Translations under genes and position numbers: made by a program
The notes under the pieces: model-generated
The model's input: the letters and a program-made list of their open reading frames with translations, nothing else
Database searches by the model: none
What the model was told of the DNA's origin: nothing
Part shown: positions 1 to 8,103 of the stretch, one piece after another
Position numbering within the stretch: the first letter of the stretch is position 1
How the letters are laid out: every line of letters starts with the position of its first letter
DNA from: Lachnospiraceae bacterium
GTDB lineage: Bacteria; Bacillota_A; Clostridia; Lachnospirales; Lachnospiraceae
Direction: 5' to 3'
Length of the DNA: 15,432 bases
Assembly: GCA_017430765.1 (NCBI GenBank)
Contig: JAFRMI010000034.1
Coordinates: forward strand, 1 to 15,432

Positions 1-16
1 CTCATTCCTAAAACCA

Positions 17-2437
17 TTACTTCCTGAGTTCGATTCCAAGCCCGGAGAGTCCGTTCAGGATCTTCTTCATCGCGGACTGTACTTCCGCGTCCTCGAGTGT
101 CTTGTCCTTGTGACGGAATCTCAGCGCATACGCCATCGACTTGTACCCCGGCAGGATCGGCGCGCCTTCATAAATGTCGAAGAGCGAGCAGTCCTCCAGA
201 ATCTTTCCTCCGCGCTGCTCGATCATCTTCTCGATCTGCGCGTTGGTCACGGATTTCGGCACAATCATGCTGATATCGCGGTTGACGGCCGGGAAGCGGG
301 CGATACCCGTGTACTTCCGGTCAAATGTCGCAAACGGCAGCATTCCGGGGATATCCAGCACTGCGGTATAGGTCCGCGTGCCAAGTCCGTACGTCTTCAT
401 GACATCCGGATGAATCTCCCCGATCTCACCGATCTCCACGCCCTCATACATGATACGCGCCTGACGGCCCGGGTGGTAATACGGCTTCGGTGCATCCGTC
501 AGATACTCCGCGCGCGCCGCCATGCCGAGCTTCTCAAAGAGCAGCTCAATCACACCCTTCAGATCAAAGAAATCCCCGTCTCCGAACATACCGAGCGTCA
601 GCTTCATGCGCTCGTCGGGAAGCTCTGTAAGCGGGAGCGCTTTCGGCAGATAAATATTGCCGAGCTCATACAGCCGCACGTTCATATTCCGGCGGTTATA
701 ATTGGTCGCCAAAGAGGTCAGAATGCCATTTAACGAAGTGGTGCGCATGATCGAGAAATCCGGTCCGAGCGGGTTGCGGATCTCAATTGCGCATCTTTCC
801 GGCGCATCCTCTGCGAATTTCAGCCTGTCAAATACCTTCGGCGACTCGAAACTGTAGCAGTATCCCTGGGAGAAACCGCAGTCCTCCGCAACATCTCTCG
901 CGACGGCCTGCACCCGCATATCAAAGGTCAGTCCGCCTGCTGTCGCAGAGCCTTTCGGAAGTGTCGTCGGAATATTGTCGTAGCCGTAGAAACGGGCCAC
1001 TTCCTCCGCCAGATCGCAGGTTCTCTTAAGATCCTGCCGGAATGTCGGCGCGATGACAACCTGCCTGTCCGCATCGTACCCGAGTTCCGCCAGCTTGAAA
1101 TATCCAAGCATCTCTTCTTCTGTGAAGGAAGTGCCGAGGATCGCATTGATCTTCTCCGGCTCAAACGGAATCTCAACGGGCTCCCTCTTTTCCGGATAGA
1201 CATCGACGACACCGCCGACAACTTCACCGGCCCCGAACTCCTCCATGAGGGCACAGGCGCGGTTGATCGCCTCGAGCGTCGTATTGGGATCCAGTCCCTT
1301 GTCGAACTTCTGGCTGGAATCCGTCTGATGGCCCAGTCTCTTCGACGTAAGGCGGATATTTGTACCGTCAAAATTGGCGGACTCAAAAAGGACCGTCTTC
1401 ACATCGTCCGTGATCATGGAGTTCTCACCGCCCATGACGCCGGCGATGGCGACCGCTTTCTCCGCGTCGCAGATCATCAGCATGCGGTCATCAAGCGTTC
1501 TCTCCTGGCCGTCCAGAGTCGTGAATTTCTCACCTTCCGAAGCACGGCGCACAATGATCTTGTGTCCGGCGATCGTATCATAATCGAAGGAGTGCATCGG
1601 CTGACCATACTCCTCCATGATATAGTTCGTGATATCGACGACGTTGTTGATCGGGCGGATTCCATTCGACGCGAGGCATCTCTGCATCCACTTAGGCGAA
1701 GGTCCGATCTTGACATTCTTCACCACGCGTGCCGTATAGCGGGGGCACAGGGCCGGATCCTGTACTTCCACTTCGATGTAATCGGCTGCATTTTCAGAAT
1801 TACCTGTCTTTGGGACGACCGGCGGATGGAACTCCTTGCGGAATGTGGCAGCCGCTTCTCTGGCGATTCCGATGACGCTGTAGCAGTCCACGCGGTTCGA
1901 TGTGATTTCATACTCGATCACCGCGTCATGAAGGCCCAAAAGGCCGATCGCATCCGCGCCGATCTCCGTATCCTCCGGGAAGACATAGATGCCGTTCTCC
2001 GGCGCTTCCGGATAGAGCTCACTGGTACTGCCGAGCTCCTCGATGGAGCAGATCATGCCCTCGGACTCAACGCCGCGAAGCTTGCCCTTCGTGATTTCGA
2101 CGCCGCCTTCCGCGCTTCCGCCGCTGTGCGTCCCGGCGACATGGCCGCCAACGAGAACAACGGGAACCTTCTGTCCCGCAGCGACATTGGGCGCGCCGCA
2201 GACAATCTGCAGCGGACGTTCCCCGCCGACATCCACCGTGCACACATGCAGATGGTCCGAATCGGGGTGATCCTCGCAGGTCAGCACTTTGCCGACGACA
2301 ATTTTGTCAAGGTATCTGTCCTGTTCCTCGAATCCCTCGACCTTAGTGCCCGACAGGGTCATCGCGTCCGCGTACTCCTGCACCGTAACATCCAGGTCCG
2401 GCACATACTGCTTGATCCATGACATTGAAGTATTCAT
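17..2437 (-). CDS. pheT: Phenylalanyl-tRNA synthetase beta subunit
   Basis: The 806-residue product is the beta chain of the cytoplasmic alpha2-beta2 enzyme that charges tRNA-Phe, and its length is normal for the bacterial family. Domains read in order: an N-terminal OB-fold tRNA-binding domain (about 40-155, with DHPDSDHLHVC), the B3/B4 region carrying the editing site (about 210-385, with GQPMHSFDYD and AIAGVMGG), a B5 domain (about 410-480), the catalytic-like core (about 490-690) and a C-terminal anticodon-binding FDX-ACB domain (about 715-806, starting FPAVNRDISM). The first ATG is preferred over the one four codons later because AGAGGA lies 10 bases before it, and MNTS-SWIK is a usual family start. 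It follows pheS on the same strand after 136 bases, a wide gap for this pair. The stop codon is TAA, and the window ends 16 bases beyond it. Confidence 0.97.
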   Translation of the reverse strand: MNTSMSWIKQYVPDLDVTVQEYADAMTLSGTKVEGFEEQDRYLDKIVVGKVLTCEDHPDSDHLHVCTVDVGGERPLQIVCGAPNVAAGQKVPVVLVGGHVAGTHSGGSAEGGVEITKGKLRGVESEGMICSIEELGSTSELYPEAPENGIYVFPEDTEIGADAIGLLGLHDAVIEYEITSNRVDCYSVIGIAREAAATFRKEFHPPVVPKTGNSENAADYIEVEVQDPALCPRYTARVVKNVKIGPSPKWMQRCLASNGIRPINNVVDITNYIMEEYGQPMHSFDYDTIAGHKIIVRRASEGEKFTTLDGQERTLDDRMLMICDAEKAVAIAGVMGGENSMITDDVKTVLFESANFDGTNIRLTSKRLGHQTDSSQKFDKGLDPNTTLEAINRACALMEEFGAGEVVGGVVDVYPEKREPVEIPFEPEKINAILGTSFTEEEMLGYFKLAELGYDADRQVVIAPTFRQDLKRTCDLAEEVARFYGYDNIPTTLPKGSATAGGLTFDMRVQAVARDVAEDCGFSQGYCYSFESPKVFDRLKFAEDAPERCAIEIRNPLGPDFSIMRTTSLNGILTSLATNYNRRNMNVRLYELGNIYLPKALPLTELPDERMKLTLGMFGDGDFFDLKGVIELLFEKLGMAARAEYLTDAPKPYYHPGRQARIMYEGVEIGEIGEIHPDVMKTYGLGTRTYTAVLDIPGMLPFATFDRKYTGIARFPAVNRDISMIVPKSVTNAQIEKMIEQRGGKILEDCSLFDIYEGAPILPGYKSMAYALRFRHKDKTLEDAEVQSAMKKILNGLSGLGIELRK

Positions 2438-2573
2438 ATGACTTGTATCCTCTATCTAGTATTATCAATTATTTTCAAATATAACGAACTAATCAGCTGC
2501 CTGCTTTTGCCTGCTGCCGGCGTTCCAGACCTTGCGTCTGCCCGCTCCGCCAGCACACCGCCGGGATCCCGGA
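2438..2573 (-). other. pheS-pheT intergenic gap
   Basis: This 136-base gap separates the two synthetase genes, which in many bacteria are nearly contiguous. The half near pheS is GC-rich and contains the perfect 12-base palindrome CCGGGATCCCGG at 2561-2572 beside the pheS stop. The half near pheT is strongly AT-rich and contains a GATAAT -10-like box, but I find no convincing -35 at 16-18 bases from it. I see no gene, no U-tract terminator and no riboswitch here. Confidence 0.5.
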
Positions 2574-3602
2574 TCAGAATTGCTCGAGGAACCTCGCGTC
2601 ATTCTCGTAAAGCAGCCGCATATCATCAATCTCATACTTAAGCAGTGCGATTCTCTCCAGGCCCACGCCGAACGCGAATCCGCCGTACTCCTCAGGGTCA
2701 AGCCCGCACATCTCCAGAACATGCGGATGTACCATGCCGCATCCCAGGATTTCAATCCAGCCGGAGCCCTTGCAGAACCGGCATCCCTTGCCGCCGCACT
2801 TGAAGCAGGACACGTCAACCTCGGCGCTCGGCTCCGTGAACGGGAAATGGTGCGGCCGGAACTTCGTCTTCGTCTCTTCGCCGAACAGCTCCTTGGCAAA
2901 TACATCAAGTGTCCCCTTAAGATCCGCCATCGTGATCCCCTTATCGATCACAAGGCCCTCGATCTGATGGAAGCTGGGTGAGTGCGTCGCGTCCACTTCG
3001 TCTGAACGGAACACGCGTCCGGGAGCGATCATACGGATCGGCAGAGCGCCGGTCTCCATAATACGGGCCTGTACCGGAGATGTCTGGGTTCTGAGAAGAA
3101 TCTCATCTGTGATATAGAAAGTATCCTGCTCATCTTTAGCAGGATGATTGGCCGGAATATTCAGCTTTGTGAAGTTGTAATCATCGTACTCGATCTCCGG
3201 ACCTTCCTGCACCTCGTACCCCATGCCGATGAAGATTCTTTCCACCTCTTCAAGGGCGATGGTGTTCGGATGGCGGTGGCCGATCTTCTGCTTTTTGGCA
3301 GGAAGCGTCACGTCAATCGTCTCCGCCGCGAGACGAAGGTTCTGCGCTTCCGCCTCAAGGCGGCTCTTCGTTTCTTCCATGAGGGACTCGATGGAAGCGC
3401 GGGCGTCATTGACCCATTTGCCGACCTTCGGACGATCCTCCGGGGCCACATCCTTCATCGACTTCATCACGGATGTGAGCGTTCCTTTCTTGCCGAGAAA
3501 AGACACCCGGATCTCATTCAGGCGGTCCAGCCCGCCGGCTTTTTTGATCTCTTCGGCGGCAAGCTTTTCAACCTCCTGTACTTTTGCCTCAACTTCTAGC
3601 AT
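2574..3602 (-). CDS. pheS: Phenylalanyl-tRNA synthetase alpha subunit
   Basis: The 342-residue catalytic chain of Phe-tRNA synthetase activates phenylalanine and transfers it to tRNA-Phe together with PheT. An N-terminal coiled-coil tRNA-binding arm (about 1-95) precedes the class II catalytic domain. Visible motifs are DTFYI (160-164), RTQTSPVQ (171-178), the motif 2 region FRSDEVDATHSPSFHQIEG (198-216), the Phe-site stretch FRPHHFPFTEPS (248-259) and motif 3 GFAFGVGLERIALL (308-321). A four-cysteine cluster (Cys266, Cys269, Cys274, Cys277) could bind metal; such an insert is common in Firmicute PheS. I chose the ATG at 3602 because AGGAGG sits 5 bases before it; an upstream in-frame ATG at 3647 lacks such a site. 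No T-box leader is present in the 102 bases between this gene and the YihY gene. Confidence 0.97.
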   Translation of the reverse strand: MLEVEAKVQEVEKLAAEEIKKAGGLDRLNEIRVSFLGKKGTLTSVMKSMKDVAPEDRPKVGKWVNDARASIESLMEETKSRLEAEAQNLRLAAETIDVTLPAKKQKIGHRHPNTIALEEVERIFIGMGYEVQEGPEIEYDDYNFTKLNIPANHPAKDEQDTFYITDEILLRTQTSPVQARIMETGALPIRMIAPGRVFRSDEVDATHSPSFHQIEGLVIDKGITMADLKGTLDVFAKELFGEETKTKFRPHHFPFTEPSAEVDVSCFKCGGKGCRFCKGSGWIEILGCGMVHPHVLEMCGLDPEEYGGFAFGVGLERIALLKYEIDDMRLLYENDARFLEQF

Positions 3603-3704
3603 AATAACCTCCTCACTGGGCCGGGACAACATGATCCTGCAGCCCATTTTTCATCTATTACTCCATATGTCAGAGGCACTCCCGCGCCTCATTAAACCTG
3701 TTCA

Positions 3705-4844
3705 TCAAAGATCGTTCTCATCAGGTATCTTCGCGCCCCTGACCAGCTCCTCTTCCTCCCGGTCCCACTCGTCGACCATGTCATCATACCACGGAATGCG
3801 AATGTCCTCCGGCTTCGGGTCGGCGTTCTCCTCCCGTCTCCTCCTTCGTCTCTCCTGTCGCGCGTCAATGTTCCCGCGCACCCGGTCCGCCAGACTTCTC
3901 TCATGGCCTTCGCTTCCGCGCTTCCGCTCTTCCGGTGTAAAGGAGTGTTTCTCAAGTTCCTCCTCGATCTTCCTCTGCTGCCTCTCCGACGCGCCGCGCA
4001 CCACATCCACCGTATTGACAATGACATTGTCTTCCGGATCCTCGTAGATCACGCGGTTCAGCAGTGCCCCGAACATCAGGAAAAAGCAGCAGATATACAG
4101 CCAGATCATCGCGAGAATCATACTCGTCATACTGCCGTACGTCTCCGCGAAATTCTGATTATGCGCAAAATACACCGACATCAGATACGAAAAAAACAGC
4201 CAGACCGTCGACACCACCAGTGCACCCGGAAACTGGCTCCGGAATGTATAGTGGCAATTCGGAAGAAACTTATACATGAAGAGGAATAAAAGCATCATTC
4301 CGAAATAGCCGATCATCGCCCGGAAGCGATAGATAAACGCCAGAAATTCGGTCATTCCGGGAAATACAGCCAGCAGTGCATTTGCAATATTTTTCCCGAA
4401 GATATTCAGGATCAGCGCCGCGATCACAAACAGGAAAAACAGCACCACATAAAGCATCGACCGCACACGGATATACAGCCATCCGCGTGTCTCCGGCACC
4501 TTGCTGATCACATTGAGTCCAAGGGTCACGGCGTGAAACATCTTTGACGCGGACCAGATCAGCACGACAAATGAAACCGGGACGAAGGCGTACGACCTCG
4601 TATCCGCCTCATCCAGAATCGATGCCACGAAGGATTTCAGACCATTTGGCACAATACTTATGATTCCCTCGGTAAGCATCGTGGGGTCCGCATTGACCCT
4701 GTGCACGAAAAAGAGGAACAGCATGACAAACGGCACAAAGGATATCATAAGAAAATAGGCGCATGTCGCCGCATATGCGCCTATGTGATCCCTCTGCATC
4801 CGGACTGAGAATGCCTTTAATACCTCAAGTACACTTTTGATCAT
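3705..4844 (-). CDS. YihY/virulence factor BrkB family membrane protein
   Basis: The 379-residue protein is an inner-membrane protein of the YihY/BrkB family, whose biochemical role is not settled. Six hydrophobic segments are visible at about 25-48, 86-108, 132-152, 178-195, 206-226 and 240-265. Family-like stretches include YKFLPN (191-196) and YGSMTSMILAMIWLY (236-250). After the last helix a roughly 115-residue, very charged tail follows (about 266-379), with QERRRRRREE and an acidic end. This makes it longer than the usual length of about 290. The tail is predicted to lie in the cytoplasm. A weak AGGA lies 3 bases before the ATG and a CAGGA lies 11 bases before it, so the start is less certain than its neighbours'; Met16 is an alternative. 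It lies upstream of pheST on the same strand with no clear terminator between, so co-transcription is possible. Confidence 0.88.
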   Translation of the reverse strand: MIKSVLEVLKAFSVRMQRDHIGAYAATCAYFLMISFVPFVMLFLFFVHRVNADPTMLTEGIISIVPNGLKSFVASILDEADTRSYAFVPVSFVVLIWSASKMFHAVTLGLNVISKVPETRGWLYIRVRSMLYVVLFFLFVIAALILNIFGKNIANALLAVFPGMTEFLAFIYRFRAMIGYFGMMLLFLFMYKFLPNCHYTFRSQFPGALVVSTVWLFFSYLMSVYFAHNQNFAETYGSMTSMILAMIWLYICCFFLMFGALLNRVIYEDPEDNVIVNTVDVVRGASERQQRKIEEELEKHSFTPEERKRGSEGHERSLADRVRGNIDARQERRRRRREENADPKPEDIRIPWYDDMVDEWDREEEELVRGAKIPDENDL

Positions 4845-5024
4845 GTATCCTAGTCCTGACCGGTAGAGTCCTATTCACCTGTCATCCGCGCGCTCCCGAT
4901 CTTCATCGGCGCAGTTCCGGAATCTGTAAAAATGCAGCCGGCAATCGCTGTCATTTATGTATTCCGGCAGCAAAAGACACTAAACCTGCAGCCGCAGCCA
5001 GGTCACGCAGACCGAAGACCTCTC

Positions 5025-6074
5025 TTACACAATATCAAATGTATAGCAGGTCGTGGTGCTGTAGCTGTCCCCGGCATCCAGCTTCGGGCTCTTAAACGCA
5101 AGTACATTCACGCAGTTTGGGAAATACTGCGTCTCAAGCGCAAACCCTTCTCTGACGCCGTATGTATGCCCGCCCTTGCCGGCCGGCCCGCCGATATGAT
5201 TTCCCGCGTAGAACTGCACACCCGGCAGATCTGTGGAAACCGTCATGCGGATTCCGCTCTGATCACCGACCGCGGTCACGACATCGCGCATGCCTTCGCC
5301 GTTTAACGCGAAATTGTGGTCATAACCGTCACCGTGGTGAATCTGTTCGTGATCTGCGTCAATTTCCTCCCCGATCCGTTTCGGTTGGCGGAAATCAAAC
5401 GGTGTTCCCTCGACAGGGCTGACAATACCGTACGGTATTGCGTATTCATCGATGGGGACGTAGCCGTCAGCCGAAATCTTCAGCATATGATCGAGAATCG
5501 TGCCGGCGTCATGTCCGTTCAGGTTGAAATACGAATGGTTCGTCATATTGACGATGGTTGTCGCATCCGTAATGCCCTCGTAATGGATCTTCACGCGGTT
5601 ATCCTCGGTCAGCGTGTACGAAACCGCCACCTTGAACTCTCCCGGGAATCCCTGGTCGCCGTCCGGGCTGACCAGATAAAATGTCACCGAGTCGCTGTCC
5701 TCCCTGGCCTCCGCGTCCCACAGCCGGAACTCATACCCGTTTGGTCCGCTGTGCAGGCTGTTATTGCGATTATTCTCATTGCAGACGAGCTGGTACTCCG
5801 TTCCGTCCAGCGTAAAGAGTCCGCCTTCAATCCGGTTGCCGAAGCGTCCGATCGTCGCGCCGAAGTGCGGCGGATTCTTCTCATAGGAAGGCATATCATC
5901 GTAGCCCAGAGCGACATCGATAATAGTGCCGTTCCGATCCGGCATACCGACTGCCTGAAGAACCGCTCCGAAATCGAGCACCGTGATGTACGCACCGGTG
6001 GAATTGGTGATGGTGTAAGCCGTCACTTCGCGGCCGTCACCTGTAACGCCGAAGTTTCTACTGTGAATCTCCAT
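5025..6074 (-). CDS. galM: Aldose 1-epimerase (mutarotase)
   Basis: The 349-residue cytoplasmic enzyme interconverts the alpha and beta anomers of glucose or galactose and feeds the Leloir pathway. Family landmarks are the N-terminal TNSTGAYITVLDFGA (23-37), the substrate histidine in NSLHSG (His108), the catalytic acid in TNHSYFNLNGH (His180) and the catalytic base in FALETQYFPN (Glu314). The length is normal. The open frame runs on to 6422, but the extra 116 residues are translated repeat and intergenic sequence. I therefore start at the ATG at 6074. Its Shine-Dalgarno-like GAGAGG is about 14 bases away, which is a long spacing. No other galactose gene is adjacent. Two promoter candidates lie upstream. 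Confidence 0.95.
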   Translation of the reverse strand: MEIHSRNFGVTGDGREVTAYTITNSTGAYITVLDFGAVLQAVGMPDRNGTIIDVALGYDDMPSYEKNPPHFGATIGRFGNRIEGGLFTLDGTEYQLVCNENNRNNSLHSGPNGYEFRLWDAEAREDSDSVTFYLVSPDGDQGFPGEFKVAVSYTLTEDNRVKIHYEGITDATTIVNMTNHSYFNLNGHDAGTILDHMLKISADGYVPIDEYAIPYGIVSPVEGTPFDFRQPKRIGEEIDADHEQIHHGDGYDHNFALNGEGMRDVVTAVGDQSGIRMTVSTDLPGVQFYAGNHIGGPAGKGGHTYGVREGFALETQYFPNCVNVLAFKSPKLDAGDSYSTTTCYTFDIV

Positions 6075-6116
6075 TCTTTTGTTTTTTACCTCTCTTTGAC
6101 TATATTGAAGTCGTTG

Positions 6117-6145
6117 ATTAAATAAAAGTTTTACAAGTATTACAA
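6117..6145 (-). promoter_or_regulatory. Promoter candidate P1 for galM
   Basis: On the minus strand a -35 TTGTAA (6140-6145) and a -10 TTTAAT (6117-6122) are separated by exactly 17 bases. Transcription would start near 6110, giving a leader of about 36 bases before the galM ATG. The match is 4/6 and 5/6 to the vegetative consensus. Confidence 0.6.
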
Positions 6146-6208
6146 AACGAAGCAGACCCCGCAAGGAGAACAGCTTCGAATGATGCAGTATAAAACAAGT
6201 CAGGTCAT

Positions 6209-6237
6209 ATTGTATCCATTCGGGCGGCATATGGCAA
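6209..6237 (-). promoter_or_regulatory. Promoter candidate P2 upstream of galM
   Basis: On the minus strand a -35 TTGCCA (6232-6237) and a -10 TACAAT (6209-6214) are spaced 17 bases apart. It would add a second, longer galM transcript, or serve a short untranslated RNA. No ORF with a good start follows before galM. Confidence 0.45.
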
Positions 6238-6371
6238 GGGGCTTGCGCATATTCCGTAAAACGCAGGGGCATTTGCGTGCTGCAGAGCGCCCCCTCATCT
6301 TTAAAAGCACTTGTTCTTACTTGCACAGATCGACGCCTAAAAAGCGCCGCCTGTTCCGGAAACGAATCGGC

Positions 6372-6445
6372 CCCCATGAAGTCATGCTTACCGCAGAACA
6401 AGGTTTGACCCCATGGAGTCATGCTTACCGCAGAACAAGGTTTGA
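6372..6445. repeat. Tandem direct repeat, two 37-bp units
   Basis: Two head-to-tail copies, 6372-6408 and 6409-6445, match at 36 of 37 positions. The only difference is A at 6379 against G at 6416. On the minus strand each unit starts TCAAACCTTGTTCTGCGG and contains GCATGACT, and CATGGGG recurs at each boundary. A GGGG tract also marks the left edge of the adjacent 6S RNA 3' arm (6446-6449). The junction can fold as a small stem-loop (TGACTC, loop CATG, GGGTCA). There are no further units and no spacers, so this is a local tandem duplication rather than an array. Confidence 0.85.
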
Positions 6446-6623
6446 CCCCAAGATGCCGTGCCTGCCATACTGACGCCTAGCGATACGCCAGGTGGGTAAC
6501 CGCAGCCGCTTATCTGCCTTCCACTATACGTTGCGAGGCCTGACATCAAAAACGGCAATGTAGGAATCCCTTATGTCAAGTGTAGGTTCAGAAAAAGAAC
6601 AGGTTATCGCACATCTCAGGGCT
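6444..6623 (-). ncRNA. ssrS: Probable 6S RNA
   Basis: 6S RNA mimics an open promoter and binds vegetative RNA polymerase holoenzyme, moderating transcription in stationary phase. The predicted 5' end is A6623, seven bases past the -10 box. It reads AGCCCUGAGAUGUGCG, close to the start of Bacillus subtilis 6S-1 and to the CUGAGAUGU of Escherichia coli 6S as I remember them. The 3' arm contains GGCAUCUUGGGG, comparable to the GGCAUCUC at the E. coli 3' end. Bases 6611-6621 pair without interruption with 6446-6456 (11 pairs, some G-U), forming the expected terminal closing stem. The enclosed length of about 180 bases is right for 6S. The interior contains another helix (TGACAT with ATGTCA), but I could not fold the central bubble rigorously. 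The 3' end is approximate and I see no clear U-tract terminator. The assignment rests on both ends, length and promoter. Confidence 0.68.
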
Positions 6624-6629
6624 AAGAAA

Positions 6630-6658
6630 ATTATAAACGATTAGCGTGTCGCGGTCAA
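6630..6658 (-). promoter_or_regulatory. Strong vegetative promoter for the 6S RNA
   Basis: On the minus strand TTGACC (6653-6658) and a perfect TATAAT (6630-6635) are separated by 17 bases. This is the best promoter in the window. It points away from the dGTPase gene, whose stop is at 6681, and into the stretch read as 6S RNA, which is what an abundant stable RNA would need. Confidence 0.8.
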
Positions 6659-6680
6659 TTCTCTTTTGCTCTGCCGGACC

Positions 6681-8078
6681 TCATAGTCCGGTCAGTTCTG
6701 AATACAGATCCCGCGCGTATGAATCCGTCATGCCGCTCACCGTATCCGTCGCAAGAAGGATCCTTTCGTAGACATGCATATCCGGCGAATCCTTCGACGC
6801 GGCGCCGCTCTCCCGCAGAAACACCTGCTTGTAATTTCTGGAAATGAGCGACAGATATTTCTCCTCCATCAGTCCCGACGCGAGCGGCGTCCCGAATGTC
6901 AGCGCCGCCGGTACCAGAATGTCCAGAAGATAGGTCAGCACGTTATTGGCCGCAATCTCCGTCTTGAAGATCGACATTGACGTAAACGCGTAATCGTACG
7001 CAATCTGCTTTAAGCTCCGAAGCAGCACCGCCGCCGGCCTGCCGGCAATCAGCTCCCCTTCGTATGTCCCGTCCATAATCGGTTCGTAATTTCGCATGAA
7101 TCCGTCCGTCGCCGCAATGAGCAGCTCGTCCTGCATCTCGCGGAGCCAGCTCCGGATCCCGTATTCCTCCGGGTCCGCCGCGCCTGACAGCCGCGCCAGA
7201 TCGTACGCATCGACCAGTCTGGAAATGTATCCCTTCGAAACCCCTCTTTCATGGAGCTCCGACAAAAACACCGCATAGCGGAAAAAGCCCTTCTTAAAGG
7301 CATCCTCTATGTCCGCCGTCGCATACGCGATATCATCGGCCGCTTCGAGAATCAGCGCCAGCGGGTTCCTCTTCCCTTCCGTTCCGGTCTCGGACGCTAT
7401 CTGCTGCATAAGCGCTTCTTCCGCGTGGAAATAGCCCATTTTGCGCCTTTTCACATCCTTCGAGGAGGGATCCGCTTCATCGGAAGCCGTCGGATACTTA
7501 ATCATTGCGGACAGAAGGCCGCATGTCAGGTTCATGCCGTAGCGGTTCACGGGGTAGTCGAGCTTCGTAACCATGCGAAGTCCCTGCGCGTTGCCCTCAA
7601 ATGCCTTCAGATCCGCGATCTCCCGCGGCGACATGTATGAAATTGCAGACCGCCCGCGGAACTTAAGGCCGGCCAGATTCCGCGCAAACCACTCGCGGAT
7701 CGCCTCCTCCCCAAAATGCCCGAACGGCGGATTCCCGATATCATGTATGAGTCCCGCGCACTGCAGAATATCGCAGATGGCCGCTCCCATCTCCGAAGTA
7801 AAGTCCGGGTCAAGGCGGGCCGAAATGATCTGCGCGGCAATATTTTGCGCGAGAGAACGGCCGATGGAGGAGACCTCGAGCGAGTGCGTCAGCCTCGTCC
7901 GGATAAAATCGCTCTTATCAAGCGGAAAAACCTGCGTCTTATCCTGCAGCCGCCGAAACGACGCGCTCACAATAATCCGGTGATAGTCCTTCTCGAACTC
8001 ACTGCGCAGATCCTTCCTCCCGGACGCACGCGCTTCCTTCCCGATTCTGTTTTCGGAGAGAAGCCTCTTCCACTCCAT
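6681..8078 (-). CDS. dgt: Deoxyguanosinetriphosphate triphosphohydrolase (dGTPase), HD superfamily
   Basis: The 465-residue enzyme hydrolyses dGTP, or dNTPs more broadly, to the nucleoside and triphosphate and so helps set the dNTP pool. Metal-binding HD-domain landmarks are visible: RLTHSLEV with His65, GLIHDIGNPPFGHFGE with His112-Asp113 (109-124), FEGNAQGLR (160-168), and ADDIAYATADIEDA (247-260) supplying the late aspartate. The N-terminal SFRRLQDKTQVFP (40-52) is typical. AAAGGAG lies 5 bases before the ATG at 8078, which fixes the start. The open frame continues to 8174 only because it runs into a repeat element. The stop codon lies inside a six-pair hairpin (6674-6691) that lacks a U-tract. 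Substrate preference among dNTPs cannot be read from the sequence. Confidence 0.94.
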   Translation of the reverse strand: MEWKRLLSENRIGKEARASGRKDLRSEFEKDYHRIIVSASFRRLQDKTQVFPLDKSDFIRTRLTHSLEVSSIGRSLAQNIAAQIISARLDPDFTSEMGAAICDILQCAGLIHDIGNPPFGHFGEEAIREWFARNLAGLKFRGRSAISYMSPREIADLKAFEGNAQGLRMVTKLDYPVNRYGMNLTCGLLSAMIKYPTASDEADPSSKDVKRRKMGYFHAEEALMQQIASETGTEGKRNPLALILEAADDIAYATADIEDAFKKGFFRYAVFLSELHERGVSKGYISRLVDAYDLARLSGAADPEEYGIRSWLREMQDELLIAATDGFMRNYEPIMDGTYEGELIAGRPAAVLLRSLKQIAYDYAFTSMSIFKTEIAANNVLTYLLDILVPAALTFGTPLASGLMEEKYLSLISRNYKQVFLRESGAASKDSPDMHVYERILLATDTVSGMTDSYARDLYSELTGL

Positions 8079-8103
8079 AAAATCTCCTTTGTACCACGGT
8101 GTA

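Noticed and set aside
1328..2422. A 364-codon plus-strand open frame antisense to pheT
   Set aside because: It mirrors the codon structure of pheT, has an Arg/Asp/His-rich composition typical of GC-rich shadow frames, and pheT is unmistakable.
6075..6422. A 116-residue N-terminal extension of the epimerase
   Set aside because: It would translate the tandem repeat and intergenic sequence; the family starts near the ATG at 6074 and a promoter lies between.
6372..6445. A possible CRISPR array
   Set aside because: The two 37-bp units are directly contiguous, with no spacers and no further units.
6180..6473. A 97-codon plus-strand frame over the tandem repeat
   Set aside because: It has no ribosome binding site, its end is repeat translation, and it overlaps the 6S RNA 3' end on the other strand.
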